A stretch of 64,000 bases of DNA, from the NCBI RefSeq assembly GCF_963877135.1, contig NZ_CAWNSW010000017.1, positions 9,510-73,509 of the forward strand. Direction: 5' to 3'. The notes under the pieces were generated by a model. The model was not told the DNA's origin and searched no databases. It saw nothing but the letters and a program-made list of their open reading frames with translations. This DNA comes from Stenomitos frigidus_A (GTDB taxonomy: Bacteria > Cyanobacteriota > Cyanobacteriia > Leptolyngbyales > Leptolyngbyaceae). Both the position numbers and the translations under genes were made by a program. This document shows, piece after piece, positions 1-12,016 of the stretch (positions are counted from its first letter, which is position 1; each line of letters begins with the position of its first letter).

Positions 1-772
1 CTACGCCATGAAAGAGAGCTTCCCCGACTGCCATTTGGTGAAGCTGGGGACGATGGGCGAATACGGCACGCCGAATATTGACATCGAAGAAGGCTACATC
101 ACGATCGAGCACAACGGTCGTAAAGATACCCTGCCGTATCCCAAACAACCGGGCAGCATGTATCACTTGAGCAAGGTGCATGACTCTCACAACATCCACT
201 TTGCTTGCAAAATCTGGGGTCTTCGGGCAACGGATTTGAATCAGGGTGTCGTCTACGGGGTGCTGACTGACGAGACGGGCATGGACGAATTGCTCATCAA
301 CCGTCTCGATTACGACGGGGTGTTTGGTACAGCGCTGAACCGTTTTTGCATCCAGGCGGCGGTGGGACATCCACTGACGGTGTATGGCAAAGGTGGTCAA
401 ACGCGAGGCTTTTTGGATATTCGAGACACCGTGCGTTGCGTCGAGTTGGCGATCGCTACACCGGCAAATCCTGGTGAATTCCGCGTCTTCAACCAGTTCA
501 CAGAGCTGTTCAGCGTGGGTGATTTGGCAGACATGGTGGCCAAAGCTGGTAGCGCGATCGGTCTCAAGGTCGAAGTCCAGCACACAGAGAATCCACGGAT
601 TGAGCGCGAGGAGCACTATTTCAACGCTAAAAATACGAATCTGCTGGATCTAGGGCTACAACCGCATTATCTTTCCAGTTCCTTGCTTGATTCGCTCCTG
701 AATTTCGCCACTAAGTATAAAGACCGCGTGGATGAGTCTCAGATTCTACCAAAGGTGAAATGGCGTCGCTAA
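1..772 (+). CDS. sqdB: UDP-sulfoquinovose synthase, C-terminal part (5' end outside window)
   Basis: This enzyme joins sulfite to UDP-glucose to make UDP-sulfoquinovose, the head-group donor for the thylakoid sulfolipid SQDG. The frame is already open at base 2 (Tyr-Ala-Met), so the ATG at base 8 is internal and the N-terminal Rossmann part lies upstream of the window. About 256 residues are visible. They include the LGTMGEYGTPN segment and the short-chain dehydrogenase Tyr-x3-Lys pair in MYHLSKVHD, followed by NQGVVYG, all typical of the SQD1/SqdB family. It is followed 16 bases later by a small membrane protein gene and then by sqdX, the next enzyme of the same pathway, so the three probably form one unit. 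Confidence 0.95.
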   Translation, partial: YAMKESFPDCHLVKLGTMGEYGTPNIDIEEGYITIEHNGRKDTLPYPKQPGSMYHLSKVHDSHNIHFACKIWGLRATDLNQGVVYGVLTDETGMDELLINRLDYDGVFGTALNRFCIQAAVGHPLTVYGKGGQTRGFLDIRDTVRCVELAIATPANPGEFRVFNQFTELFSVGDLADMVAKAGSAIGLKVEVQHTENPRIEREEHYFNAKNTNLLDLGLQPHYLSSSLLDSLLNFATKYKDRVDESQILPKVKWRR

Positions 773-788
773 GCAGTGGGAATAGGTT

Positions 789-1082
789 ATGAGCCGTCGC
801 ATTCTCACGCTCTTGGTTTTAGTCGTCCTGCCGGGTGCAGTTTTGACAGCGATCAGTACCTATTACCTGTTTCCTGAATGGGTTGTTTTGGACAAGAGTT
901 ACCAAAACTACCAGAAGTTGGCTCAAGTGCCCACGTCATCTGTGCGTGACCTCAATGTGGCGCAAGCTGCCGAAAATCGGCATCGGCTGAACTGCTTCGC
1001 CGAAGGTGTCGGTGTTTTATTGGGTGGAGTCATCGTGGCGATCGGCATTCATGGCATCTGCACACTGCCACAGCAGCGTTAG
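789..1082 (+). CDS. Small two-helix membrane protein between sqdB and sqdX
   Basis: I do not recognise the family. The 97-residue product begins with a hydrophobic segment (residues about 5-27, LTLLVLVVLPGAV core). It has a polar middle rich in Gln, Asn and Tyr and ends with a second hydrophobic segment (about 70-92, VGVLLGGVIVAIGIHGI). It therefore looks like an inner-membrane hairpin with the middle part on one side. The ATG lies 16 bases after the sqdB stop, preceded by a weak purine-rich stretch (GGAATAGG). Its position between the two sulfolipid genes suggests cotranscription, and a role in sulfolipid metabolism is possible, but nothing in the sequence shows one. Confidence 0.65.
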   Translation: MSRRILTLLVLVVLPGAVLTAISTYYLFPEWVVLDKSYQNYQKLAQVPTSSVRDLNVAQAAENRHRLNCFAEGVGVLLGGVIVAIGIHGICTLPQQR

Positions 1083-1113
1083 TCAGGTGGCGGCTGTAAT
1101 CAAGTGGCCTTGT

Positions 1114-1158
1114 GTCAGATAACGTCTTGTCGGATAGCGTCTTGTCAGAGAGCGATCG
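1114..1158 (+). repeat. Three imperfect 15-bp tandem repeats upstream of sqdX
   Basis: Three consecutive 15-base units (1114-1128, 1129-1143, 1144-1158) share GTC-(A/G)-GA-x-A-x-CG. The first two differ at only two positions and the third is more divergent. They fill the gap between the small membrane protein and sqdX, so they could be a regulatory leader or a local duplication. No function is shown. Confidence 0.5.
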
Positions 1159-1203
1159 TGTCTTCATCAACCTTCACACTCACCCTTTTGGTTTGGCATC
1201 CTT

Positions 1204-2316
1204 ATGCGAATTGCCCTCTTTACCGAAACCTTTCTGCCTAAAGTAGACGGCATTGTCACACGGCTGCGCTACACGGTCGAACAACTACAGCGACAGGGCG
1301 ATCAGGTGCTGGTCATCTCGCCAGATGGTGGGTTAACAGAGTACAAAGGGGCGCAAATTCACGGCGTCTCTGGCTTCCCGCTGCCGCTCTATCCAGAGTT
1401 GAAGTTAGCCTTACCGCGTCCGTCGATCGGCTATGCGGTCGAGCGCTTCAAACCCGACTTAATCCATGTGGTTAACCCAGCGGTTTTAGGATTGGCAGGT
1501 CTGTTTTACAGCAAGACCTTCAATCTTCCCTTGTTAGCCTCTTATCACACCCATCTGCCAGAGTATCTACAGCACTATGGCTTAGGCATGTTAGAAGGGC
1601 TGCTGTGGGAGCTACTGAAGGCTGGGCATAACCAGGCGCGATTGAATCTGTGCACCTCAACCGCTATGAAACAGGCGTTGACAGAGCATGGCATCGAGCG
1701 CGTGAATGTCTGGCAACGTGGCGTGGATACCGAGACCTTTCAGCCATATCTGGCGAATGCTGAGATGCGATCGCATCTCAGCCAGGGGCATCCTGAAAGC
1801 CCTCTATTACTTTATGTCGGTCGCCTGTCGCCCGAGAAAGAAATCGATCGCATTAAGCCGGTACTGGAATCGATCCCCGGCGCACGTCTGGCATTAGTGG
1901 GCGATGGTCCCCATCGGCAGACATTGGAGGAGTATTTTACAGGTACGAACACTCATTTTGTCGGTTACTTACAGGGACGAGAACTAGCGGCTGCGTTCGC
2001 CTCGTCCGACGCGTTTGTGTTTCCGTCTCGTACCGAAACGTTGGGCTTAGTGCTATTGGAAGCGATGGCAGCGGGTTGCCCGGTTGTCGCAGCACGCTCT
2101 GGTGGTATCCCCGATATTGTGCAAGATGGCGTGAATGGCTACTTATTTGATCCGCTTGATGAGAGGGGCGCGATCGCAGCTACCCAACGCCTGCTGGCAA
2201 ACTCCGAAGAGCGTGAAATGCTTCGTCGCCATGCTCGCCGCGAAGCCGAACGCTGGAGCTGGGAAGCGGCAACTCGCCAACTGCGTAGCTACTATCAGTC
2301 TGTGATGATGGCTTAG
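1204..2316 (+). CDS. sqdX: Sulfoquinovosyltransferase (SQDG synthase), GT4 family
   Basis: SqdX transfers sulfoquinovose from UDP-sulfoquinovose to diacylglycerol, the last step of SQDG synthesis at the membrane. The 370-residue protein has the usual two Rossmann-like halves of a GT-B glycosyltransferase. The N-terminal loop reads TETFLPKVDGIV, the nucleotide-binding region GDGPHRQTLE, and the C-terminal donor-binding E-x7-E motif is ETLGLVLLE followed by AMAAGCPVV. Length and motifs match cyanobacterial SqdX without truncation. It lies on the same strand as sqdB, 431 bases after its stop, with only the small membrane gene and a short repeat tract between. The combination of sqdB and a GT4 enzyme makes SqdX far more likely than a general mannosyltransferase. 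Confidence 0.93.
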   Translation: MRIALFTETFLPKVDGIVTRLRYTVEQLQRQGDQVLVISPDGGLTEYKGAQIHGVSGFPLPLYPELKLALPRPSIGYAVERFKPDLIHVVNPAVLGLAGLFYSKTFNLPLLASYHTHLPEYLQHYGLGMLEGLLWELLKAGHNQARLNLCTSTAMKQALTEHGIERVNVWQRGVDTETFQPYLANAEMRSHLSQGHPESPLLLYVGRLSPEKEIDRIKPVLESIPGARLALVGDGPHRQTLEEYFTGTNTHFVGYLQGRELAAAFASSDAFVFPSRTETLGLVLLEAMAAGCPVVAARSGGIPDIVQDGVNGYLFDPLDERGAIAATQRLLANSEEREMLRRHARREAERWSWEAATRQLRSYYQSVMMA

Positions 2317-2465
2317 GGACTTGCGGATAAAGCTCCCAGCATGGGGGAATGGCACTGCAGTACCCTACCAAAATTCGTGACCTAATGGTACTTTCTTGCT
2401 GCTCTTGGCCTTTAGAGGTGAGGAGAACAGCAGCAATGGAGGTTAGAACAACCAATCTCTATTGT

Positions 2466-2699
2466 TTAAGTGTCGGTCTCACCAATTCCAAGCTGACGCT
2501 TGCTTTGCTTGAGTTCTTTCCAAAGCGACTTAATTGCCTGATAAGACTCTGCTGGAGACATCTTCCCGCCGGTTTCGAGGCAGCAAATATAGCTCACTCG
2601 TTGTGAAAATTCTTGTAGGTTGGCGTTGAACACCAAGTTTTCTGGTTTGACTGCACCGCGATAGCGCGATCGGGGATACAAAAAATCAGTTTTATCCAT
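2466..2699 (-). CDS. Small conserved cyanobacterial protein (DUF7219-like)
   Basis: The product is a soluble, charged protein of 77 residues beginning MDKTDFLYPRSRYRG and containing KPENLVFNANLQEF and CLETGGKMSP. I recall this pattern from a short protein conserved across cyanobacteria (DUF7219 family, from memory); its function is unknown. An upstream GTG at 2702 is in frame. I prefer the ATG at 2699 because an AAGGAG ribosome-binding site sits seven bases before it and the conserved part starts there. The gene converges on sqdX. Confidence 0.75.
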   Translation of the reverse strand: MDKTDFLYPRSRYRGAVKPENLVFNANLQEFSQRVSYICCLETGGKMSPAESYQAIKSLWKELKQSKRQLGIGETDT

Positions 2700-2969
2700 C
2701 ACAATGCTCCTTATTTCAAACCTGCGTTAGCGGCAATGGCGCTAACGCGAACTGCGAATGTTTATGTTAACCCAGCATTAACCTGTTGTTAATCTCTGCT
2801 GTCAATCTTTAAAGGATCACTGCAGTTGAGGTCAAGCATGCGGATATAAGGTGCGGGGACGTTGTCTTCGCTAAGAGTGCCCCGTTAGCCTGCGTCCCAA
2901 TCAGTAAAACTAGCTGCAGATTTGATATAAATCTGCATTAGCCTTTTGTTTGAAGTGGATGAGCACCGT

Positions 2970-5960
<2,991 letters not shown>

Positions 5961-6121
5961 AGCAGTTTGACTCCTGTCAACGGTAGGCGATCGATCCGTG
6001 CGACCGGATGCTGCAAACGGTCTAGCGGCGGGAGGATTCAACCTGTAGGACCTATCTATTCTAACGTCGATCGCCCCTGCTCAAGCGGGATGTGCCCTTG
6101 GATTAAGCGGTTGCTGGCATC

Positions 6122-9100
6122 CTACAACACCCGGAACAACGCTCTGGAGTGATGCGTGTGCAACCATTGGGTGGCTGTTGCCGCTGGCATGGGGTGGCTA
6201 AACAGATAGCCCTGCATTTCTTCGCATTGGCACGATCGCAGGTAATCCAATTGCGCGGCCGTTTCAACCCCTTCAGCAATGACGTGCAGGTTCAGCCCAC
6301 GTCCCAAGGCAAGCACTGCATTGACGATCGCGGCATCATGTGGGTCGCTCGTCACTTCATGTACAAAAGACTGATCGATTTTGATGGTGTTCAGCGGAAA
6401 GCGCTTCAGGTAGCCGAGCGACGAATAGCCAGTGCCAAAGTCATCCAGAGAAATATGGACACCCAATGCTTGCAACTCTTTAAGCATTGACGTGGTGGCT
6501 GCTACGTTTTGCATCGCGATGGTTTCGGTAATTTCCAATTCCAGGTAGCAAGGGTCGAGTTGAGTCTGCGCTAGCAGTTGAGCCACCGTTTCCACCAGGT
6601 GAGGTTGCTGAAATTGTCGCGCCGAAAGATTCACCCCCATCCGCAGTGGTGGGAGCCCAGCCCCTTGCCAAGCTTTGTTTTGTGCGCAAGCTGTACGTAA
6701 CACCCATTCGCCAATTGGTACAATCAAACCGTTTTCTTCGGCTAAGGGAATGAACGTAGACGGTGCGATCGACCCTAATTCTGGATGCTGCCAGCGAATC
6801 AACGCTTCCATCGCCGTCACGGCTCCGGTGTTAACGTTGATCTGGGGCTGGTAGTACAGTACAAACTCATCGCGCTCTAAGGCGTGGTGCAGGCTACTTT
6901 CAAGCGCTAGTAACGCCGATGCCTGAGAGTTAATAGCAGGCGTATACATCTGGTAACCGTTCCGACCTTGTTCTTTCACACGGTATAGGGCAGCATCGGC
7001 ATGTTTTAGTAAGGTCTGAGCGTCTTCGCCATCGTGCGGATACAGAGCAATGCCAATGCTGCAGCTGATATGGAGTTCGTGTGTTTCCAGATCGAAGCCT
7101 GGTTTGAGCGCCTCGCCCAGTCGTTGAGCGGCTTTTGCCGCATCTTCAGCACTGCCGATTTGTGGCAGCAGGAGCGTAAATTCATCGCCTCCCCAGCGGG
7201 CGATCGTGTCACCTTCTCGAAGACAATGCGCGAGCCGTAGAGCAACTCCTTGCAAAAGCTGGTCGCCGATCGCGTGTCCCAACGTATCGTTAATTGTTTT
7301 AAACCGATCCAGGTCAAGGAACATCACCGCCAGAGCGGTATCTGTACGAGACGCATTGGCCAGTGCCAGGGGGAGTCGATCGTTGAACAGCATCCGGTTG
7401 GGCAAGCCAGTTAAGAGGTCATGAAACGCTTGATAGCGAATGGTGGTCTCTGCTTGCTGTCGTTTCAGCGCACCGCCAATGCTGGCAGCCATCGCTACTA
7501 GAATCGATTCTTCATTGCTGGACCAACTGCGTTGGGTGCGGCAGTCGTCAAAGCCAATGAAGCCCCAGAACTGACCATCAATGAGAATGGGTACCAGCAA
7601 AACGGACAGAATCTCATCCAACTGCAGCAGGTCTTGCTGTATCGCCGAGAACTCATCAACGCTGCCACTGATCGACTGCCCCCTTGAGAGCGCCTCATAC
7701 CAATCAAGCAGGCCAGCCGCACGATAGGATTGGTTCTGCCAGTGCGGTTGCTGAAGGGTTGGCAGAATGGAGTCTCGCACCCATTCGTAGCGAACGCTCA
7801 TCGCCAACTCACCCGTTTCGGGATGGGGATGATTTTCGAGGATGTAGACGCGATCGACCCCAGCAGCCTCTCCCAAGGTTTGCAGCACGTTGGCGATCGC
7901 CACCTCATAGTTGGTGTCAGTCAACAAATAGGTCATGGCAGTGGCAACGCCTTGCAGCAAGCTGTCTCGCTGGTGCAGTTCAGCTTCCGCCTGTTTGCGT
8001 TGGGTGATGTCTTCGACGGTGCCCTCATAACCAACCAGTTGACCTGTCTGGTCGCGGATCGCGCGGGCATTTTCTGAAATCCAAATAATGCTGCCATCAC
8101 GGCGGTACACTTGTGACTCAAAATCTAAAACGGCATCTTGTGCTTGTAGCAACTGGCTAAATTCATCCCGTCGCTGTGCATCGACGTAGAGCTGCTGGCG
8201 GATATCGGTGAGGCCAGTGATGAGAGCGTGCGGCGAGTCGTAGCCATAAAGCTTCGCCAGCATTGAGTTAGCAGTCAGGTAATGCCCTTCAGGGGTGGTT
8301 TGAAAGATCCCCTCAACCGCATTTTCAAAAATGCTGCGATACTTTTCCTCAGCTTGCTTAAGGGCTGCTTCCGCCTGTTTACGTTCGCTGACATCCCGAC
8401 AAACACACAGCAAGCCATCCTTCAAGAGCGTCACAGACAGTTCTTCAGCAAAGGTGCTACCGTCTCGCCGTTGGGCAATCGCATCGCCTTGCCAGCGCCC
8501 ATACTGCTGCAAGGCTGGGACGATTTCAGACTCGTAGCGCTGCACCGCAGTAGAGCCATGCAAAAGCCGCCAGTTTTTGCCAATCAAGGCAGCTGTGTGG
8601 TCGTAGCCAAAGAGTTGTGCATGAGCCTGGTTGAGGTACACAAAGGCTCCGCTCACATCCAGCAAAGCAATCCCTTCAGTGGAGGCTTCGATCGCTGCCA
8701 GTTGAGTCTGGATCAGGCTTTCTCTTTGACGCTGCTCAGTAATGTCTTCGATCGTGCCCAGCACACCAATGACCATACCATCAGCATCATGAATTGGAAT
8801 TTTATTGATCTGTGACCAATGCTGCTGTTGATTAGCGAACGTGATTGCTTCAACAAGGCCCAAAAGCGGGGTGCCAGAGGCGACCACTTGACAGTCTTGC
8901 TGCTGAAAATGATTGACTAGCGTGCGATCGTAGGGCAATTCATCATCAGTTTTGCCAAGAATGTTGTCAACCGAGCCAATCGCCACGCTGTCGGCAAAGT
9001 GTCTGTTGCATCCCAAATAAACCGAGTGGGTATCCTTCCAAAAGATCGCGAGGGGCAAATTATCGAGCAACAGTCTCAGGAAAGCTTCATTTTCACGTAA

Positions 9101-10090
9101 GGCTTTTTCAGCTTGCTTTAGCTCGGTAATGTCGGTAATAAAGCCTTCAATGCCGAGCACTTCGCCCCTTGCGCCATAAAGTCCGTGCCCTTTCTCCCAC
9201 AGCCATTTTTCCTGACCCGCTTTCGTGTAAATCCGGTATTCAACCTCATACGGTTCGTGACCGGCGATCGCGCGATCGATCGTACGCAACAGTAACGGCA
9301 AATCACAGGGGTGACAGATGTCGTTATACGTGATCTGCCGTTTCCTTCCAGCCAGTTCTTCACTGCTATAGCCAGTGATGGACAGGCAACCATCACTGAG
9401 ATAAAGCATCGTCCAGGCAGGATCATTGCCGCCTGTAAAGACAATTCCTGGCAGCGAGTTAATTAACGTGGATAACCGTCGCTGGCTCTGTTCACACGCG
9501 GCTTCGGCTTGCTGGTACTGCAGCATACGACCGAGCTGTGCCGCTGTACGAGACACAACCCGCACAGCCTCTTCGTCTTCCGGACGCGATGCCGGTAGAA
9601 AAAAGACGATGGTAGCGATGAATGTTTCATCAGCGAACACAGGTACCGCCAGCGCTGCCTGTAGTTGGGCCGCCTGGGCAAGCTGAGCCCGCAAAAACTC
9701 ATGGTCAGGCGATCGCGTCACATCGGGAATCCACTCCGGCTGCTTGTACAGCCACACACGACCTGGGAGCCCCTCTCCAGGCGCAAAGACAGCCTGTTCG
9801 CTAGCCGCCCTAAAGGTTTGCAGGTTGGCTGCACTGCTATACCAGGCAGCACTGCATTCCAGCTGAGTTTGCGACGTGTTGGGCACCCAGGCTTCGGCGA
9901 AGATCCAGCCCAGGCTCTGGCAAATGTGCTGCAGCGCCACGCTTAGCACCCGATCAATCTCCTGCGTGCCCGCGATCGCCAGCATAATCCCCTGTAAGAG
10001 ATCCGCTTCTGCCTGCTGCTCAGCGCCAGCCACACTCTGACCGGCAGCAGCGTTAACCGTTGGTTCAAAATTTGATGAAAACGTGGGCAT
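6122..10090 (-). CDS. GAF/multi-PAS sensor with GGDEF and EAL domains
   Basis: A 1322-residue cytoplasmic signalling protein that probably makes and/or breaks cyclic di-GMP. Domains in approximate order are GAF (30-195), four PAS/PAC units (205-700), a second GAF (705-880), GGDEF (890-1055) and EAL (1070-1315). There is no membrane segment. The GGDEF motif is intact (RWGGDEF, near residue 967) with an RxxD inhibitory site (REGD) five residues before it. The EAL signature is intact as EALIRWQHP with DDFGTGYSS and IKIDQSFV following. Both activities are therefore possible. The many PAS and GAF domains suggest sensing of small ligands, light via bilin, or redox state, but I could not identify a bilin-binding Cys with confidence. 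It lies 80 bases upstream of the proline gene on the same strand. Confidence 0.93.
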   Translation of the reverse strand: MPTFSSNFEPTVNAAAGQSVAGAEQQAEADLLQGIMLAIAGTQEIDRVLSVALQHICQSLGWIFAEAWVPNTSQTQLECSAAWYSSAANLQTFRAASEQAVFAPGEGLPGRVWLYKQPEWIPDVTRSPDHEFLRAQLAQAAQLQAALAVPVFADETFIATIVFFLPASRPEDEEAVRVVSRTAAQLGRMLQYQQAEAACEQSQRRLSTLINSLPGIVFTGGNDPAWTMLYLSDGCLSITGYSSEELAGRKRQITYNDICHPCDLPLLLRTIDRAIAGHEPYEVEYRIYTKAGQEKWLWEKGHGLYGARGEVLGIEGFITDITELKQAEKALRENEAFLRLLLDNLPLAIFWKDTHSVYLGCNRHFADSVAIGSVDNILGKTDDELPYDRTLVNHFQQQDCQVVASGTPLLGLVEAITFANQQQHWSQINKIPIHDADGMVIGVLGTIEDITEQRQRESLIQTQLAAIEASTEGIALLDVSGAFVYLNQAHAQLFGYDHTAALIGKNWRLLHGSTAVQRYESEIVPALQQYGRWQGDAIAQRRDGSTFAEELSVTLLKDGLLCVCRDVSERKQAEAALKQAEEKYRSIFENAVEGIFQTTPEGHYLTANSMLAKLYGYDSPHALITGLTDIRQQLYVDAQRRDEFSQLLQAQDAVLDFESQVYRRDGSIIWISENARAIRDQTGQLVGYEGTVEDITQRKQAEAELHQRDSLLQGVATAMTYLLTDTNYEVAIANVLQTLGEAAGVDRVYILENHPHPETGELAMSVRYEWVRDSILPTLQQPHWQNQSYRAAGLLDWYEALSRGQSISGSVDEFSAIQQDLLQLDEILSVLLVPILIDGQFWGFIGFDDCRTQRSWSSNEESILVAMAASIGGALKRQQAETTIRYQAFHDLLTGLPNRMLFNDRLPLALANASRTDTALAVMFLDLDRFKTINDTLGHAIGDQLLQGVALRLAHCLREGDTIARWGGDEFTLLLPQIGSAEDAAKAAQRLGEALKPGFDLETHELHISCSIGIALYPHDGEDAQTLLKHADAALYRVKEQGRNGYQMYTPAINSQASALLALESSLHHALERDEFVLYYQPQINVNTGAVTAMEALIRWQHPELGSIAPSTFIPLAEENGLIVPIGEWVLRTACAQNKAWQGAGLPPLRMGVNLSARQFQQPHLVETVAQLLAQTQLDPCYLELEITETIAMQNVAATTSMLKELQALGVHISLDDFGTGYSSLGYLKRFPLNTIKIDQSFVHEVTSDPHDAAIVNAVLALGRGLNLHVIAEGVETAAQLDYLRSCQCEEMQGYLFSHPMPAATATQWLHTHHSRALFRVL

Positions 10091-10614
10091 CAGTAGTTTA
10101 AAAGCATAGATTCAGCAATGGCTGCGTCGAGACGTGTGGGTAGAAACAACTGGCCGAACCACTTGCTTGGCTAGATTGATTTGACGAGAAATAATACACC
10201 CTAATCTGATGGCTGTAAGCATCGCTACACGCTCACCAGAACATTCAATGGTCGAAACCGCCGTATGCTTTATTCGTCACAGTTTAATCCTTAATTTTAA
10301 CTTTAGGTAAGCTTAAGGTTTAGCAGCACGGGACACAAAGTAGGATTCCCATCATTAACATGGGCTATCAGACGAGTGCTTGAACGTAAGCTTCAAGGAC
10401 AAAGGAGCCAAAACGGCTAATCCACCACTGCCCGATCGATACTTGCCGCTGCTGCCGCTGGCTTCTCAAGCTTATCTGTTGCCTGTAGTACTCCTGTAAG
10501 TAGGCATCGTGCTGTACGATGTCTAGACAAAACCGGGGTCTAAATAAGACCTGATCACGTCAATCGATGCTGTTCTAGACAACGTTCCCACTCAACCCGA
10601 AAGGAGTAGTTAGC
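10091..10614. other. Intergenic region upstream of enolase (524 bp)
   Basis: The gap separates the divergent GGDEF/EAL gene and eno, so promoters of both should lie here. I see no credible small gene or RNA. The last bases carry a strong ribosome-binding site (AAAGGAG) nine bases before the eno ATG. A TCTAGACAA word occurs twice near 10525 and 10575, meaning unknown. Confidence 0.5.
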
Positions 10615-11889
10615 ATGTACATCGAGGAAATCATCGCGAGCGAAGTGCTGGACTCACGCGGTAATCCTACCGTTGAAGCACGCGTTGTGCTGGAGGATGG
10701 CACCGAGGGATCGGCGATCGTACCCTCAGGCGCCTCGACGGGTGAGAAAGAAGCGGTAGAACTACGTGATGGCGACCCGAAGCGTTATGGCGGTAAAGGC
10801 GTCCTTCAGGCAGTTGAAAATGCCAATCACAAACTAGCGCCTGAACTCGTGGGCATGAATGTCACCGAGCAGCGCGCGATCGACCTTGCCATGATTGAAC
10901 TAGACGGCACACCCAACAAAGCCGCAATGGGCGCAAATGCCATTCTCGCCATCTCGCTGGCGGTAGCTAGAGCGGCCGCAAACTATCAGCAACTGCCGCT
11001 CTACCGTTACCTGGGTGGTATCAATGCGTCGCTGCTGCCCGTGCCCTGTATGAACGTCATCAACGGCGGTAGCCATGCTGATAATACGGTGGACTTTCAG
11101 GAGTTTATGATTGCGCCCCATAATGCGCCGTCGTTTACAGAGGCGATTCGGATGGGGATGGAAACGTTTCACGCCCTCAAGTCAATCCTTAACAAGAAGG
11201 GCTTGAGTACAGGTGTAGGTGATGAAGGTGGGTTTGCCCCCAACCTGAAGTCAAACGTCGAAGCGGTCGAAGTGATTTTAGAAGCTATTGAGAAAGCCGG
11301 CTATAAACCTGGTGATGATATTTCCATCTGTCTTGATCCTGCTACGAGCGAAATGTGGAAAGACGGTAAGTACGTTTTCTTCAAGTCTGACCAATCCACC
11401 AAAACATCGGAAGAAATGGTTGATCTGTGGGCATCCTGGGCACGGCAGTACCCGATCGCCTCTCTAGAAGACGGTATGGGCGAAAACGATTGGCAAGGCT
11501 GGAAGCTATTAACAGACACGATCGGCGATACGGTTGAACTGGTTGGTGATGACCTGTTCTGCACCAACACCAAAATTCTTGCTGAAGGCATTGAGGCCGG
11601 TGTGGCGAACTCGGTGTTAATCAAAGTGAACCAGATTGGTACTTTGACAGAAACGCTGGACACGATCGAACTCGCAGGCAAGAACAACTACAAGTATTTT
11701 GTGTCTCATCGCTCCGGCGAGTCAGAAGATACAACGATCGCTGATCTGGCGGTTGCCACCAGTGCCGGACAAATCAAAACAGGTTCCGGTTGCCGGGGTG
11801 AACGCGTGGCTAAGTTTAACCAACTGCTGCGTATTGAACGTCAACTGGGTAAATCAGCACGGTTTGCAGGCAAAGCGGCGTTTAAATAA
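10615..11889 (+). CDS. eno: Enolase (phosphopyruvate hydratase)
   Basis: Enolase converts 2-phosphoglycerate to phosphoenolpyruvate in glycolysis. The 424-residue product is full length for bacteria. Visible signatures are SRGNPTVEARV and the catalytic-loop Ser (SGASTGEKEA) at the N-terminus, NVINGGSHADN, GDEGGFAP, the metal ligands in SLEDGM and GDDLFCTN, LIKVNQIGT with the catalytic Lys, and VSHRSGESEDT. The start is fixed by an AAAGGAG ribosome-binding site. A perfect 10-bp hairpin follows the stop. The gene appears to be monocistronic. Confidence 0.98.
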   Translation: MYIEEIIASEVLDSRGNPTVEARVVLEDGTEGSAIVPSGASTGEKEAVELRDGDPKRYGGKGVLQAVENANHKLAPELVGMNVTEQRAIDLAMIELDGTPNKAAMGANAILAISLAVARAAANYQQLPLYRYLGGINASLLPVPCMNVINGGSHADNTVDFQEFMIAPHNAPSFTEAIRMGMETFHALKSILNKKGLSTGVGDEGGFAPNLKSNVEAVEVILEAIEKAGYKPGDDISICLDPATSEMWKDGKYVFFKSDQSTKTSEEMVDLWASWARQYPIASLEDGMGENDWQGWKLLTDTIGDTVELVGDDLFCTNTKILAEGIEAGVANSVLIKVNQIGTLTETLDTIELAGKNNYKYFVSHRSGESEDTTIADLAVATSAGQIKTGSGCRGERVAKFNQLLRIERQLGKSARFAGKAAFK

Positions 11890-11916
11890 GCTGTGGTTCA
11901 AAGCGGTTGTCTTCTC

Positions 11917-11948
11917 CTGTCGGGACATTATATATAGCGTCCCGACAG
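11917..11948 (+). terminator. Hairpin after enolase
   Basis: A perfect 10-bp stem (CTGTCGGGAC / GTCCCGACAG, arms 11917-11926 and 11939-11948) with a 12-base AT-rich loop starts 27 bases after the eno stop. It is followed by A5 and then TGCTTTTTAT, so the U-tract is offset. It probably ends eno transcription. Confidence 0.75.
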
Positions 11949-12016
11949 AAAAATGCTTTTTATACCATCGCTGAGCGGAGCAGGTTAGAATCCTAGCGAA
12001 ATTGATCGCTAAGCTC

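Noticed and set aside
7684..8815. Long forward frames antisense to the GGDEF/EAL gene
   Set aside because: They are mirror frames of a strongly coding gene with intact domains on the other strand.
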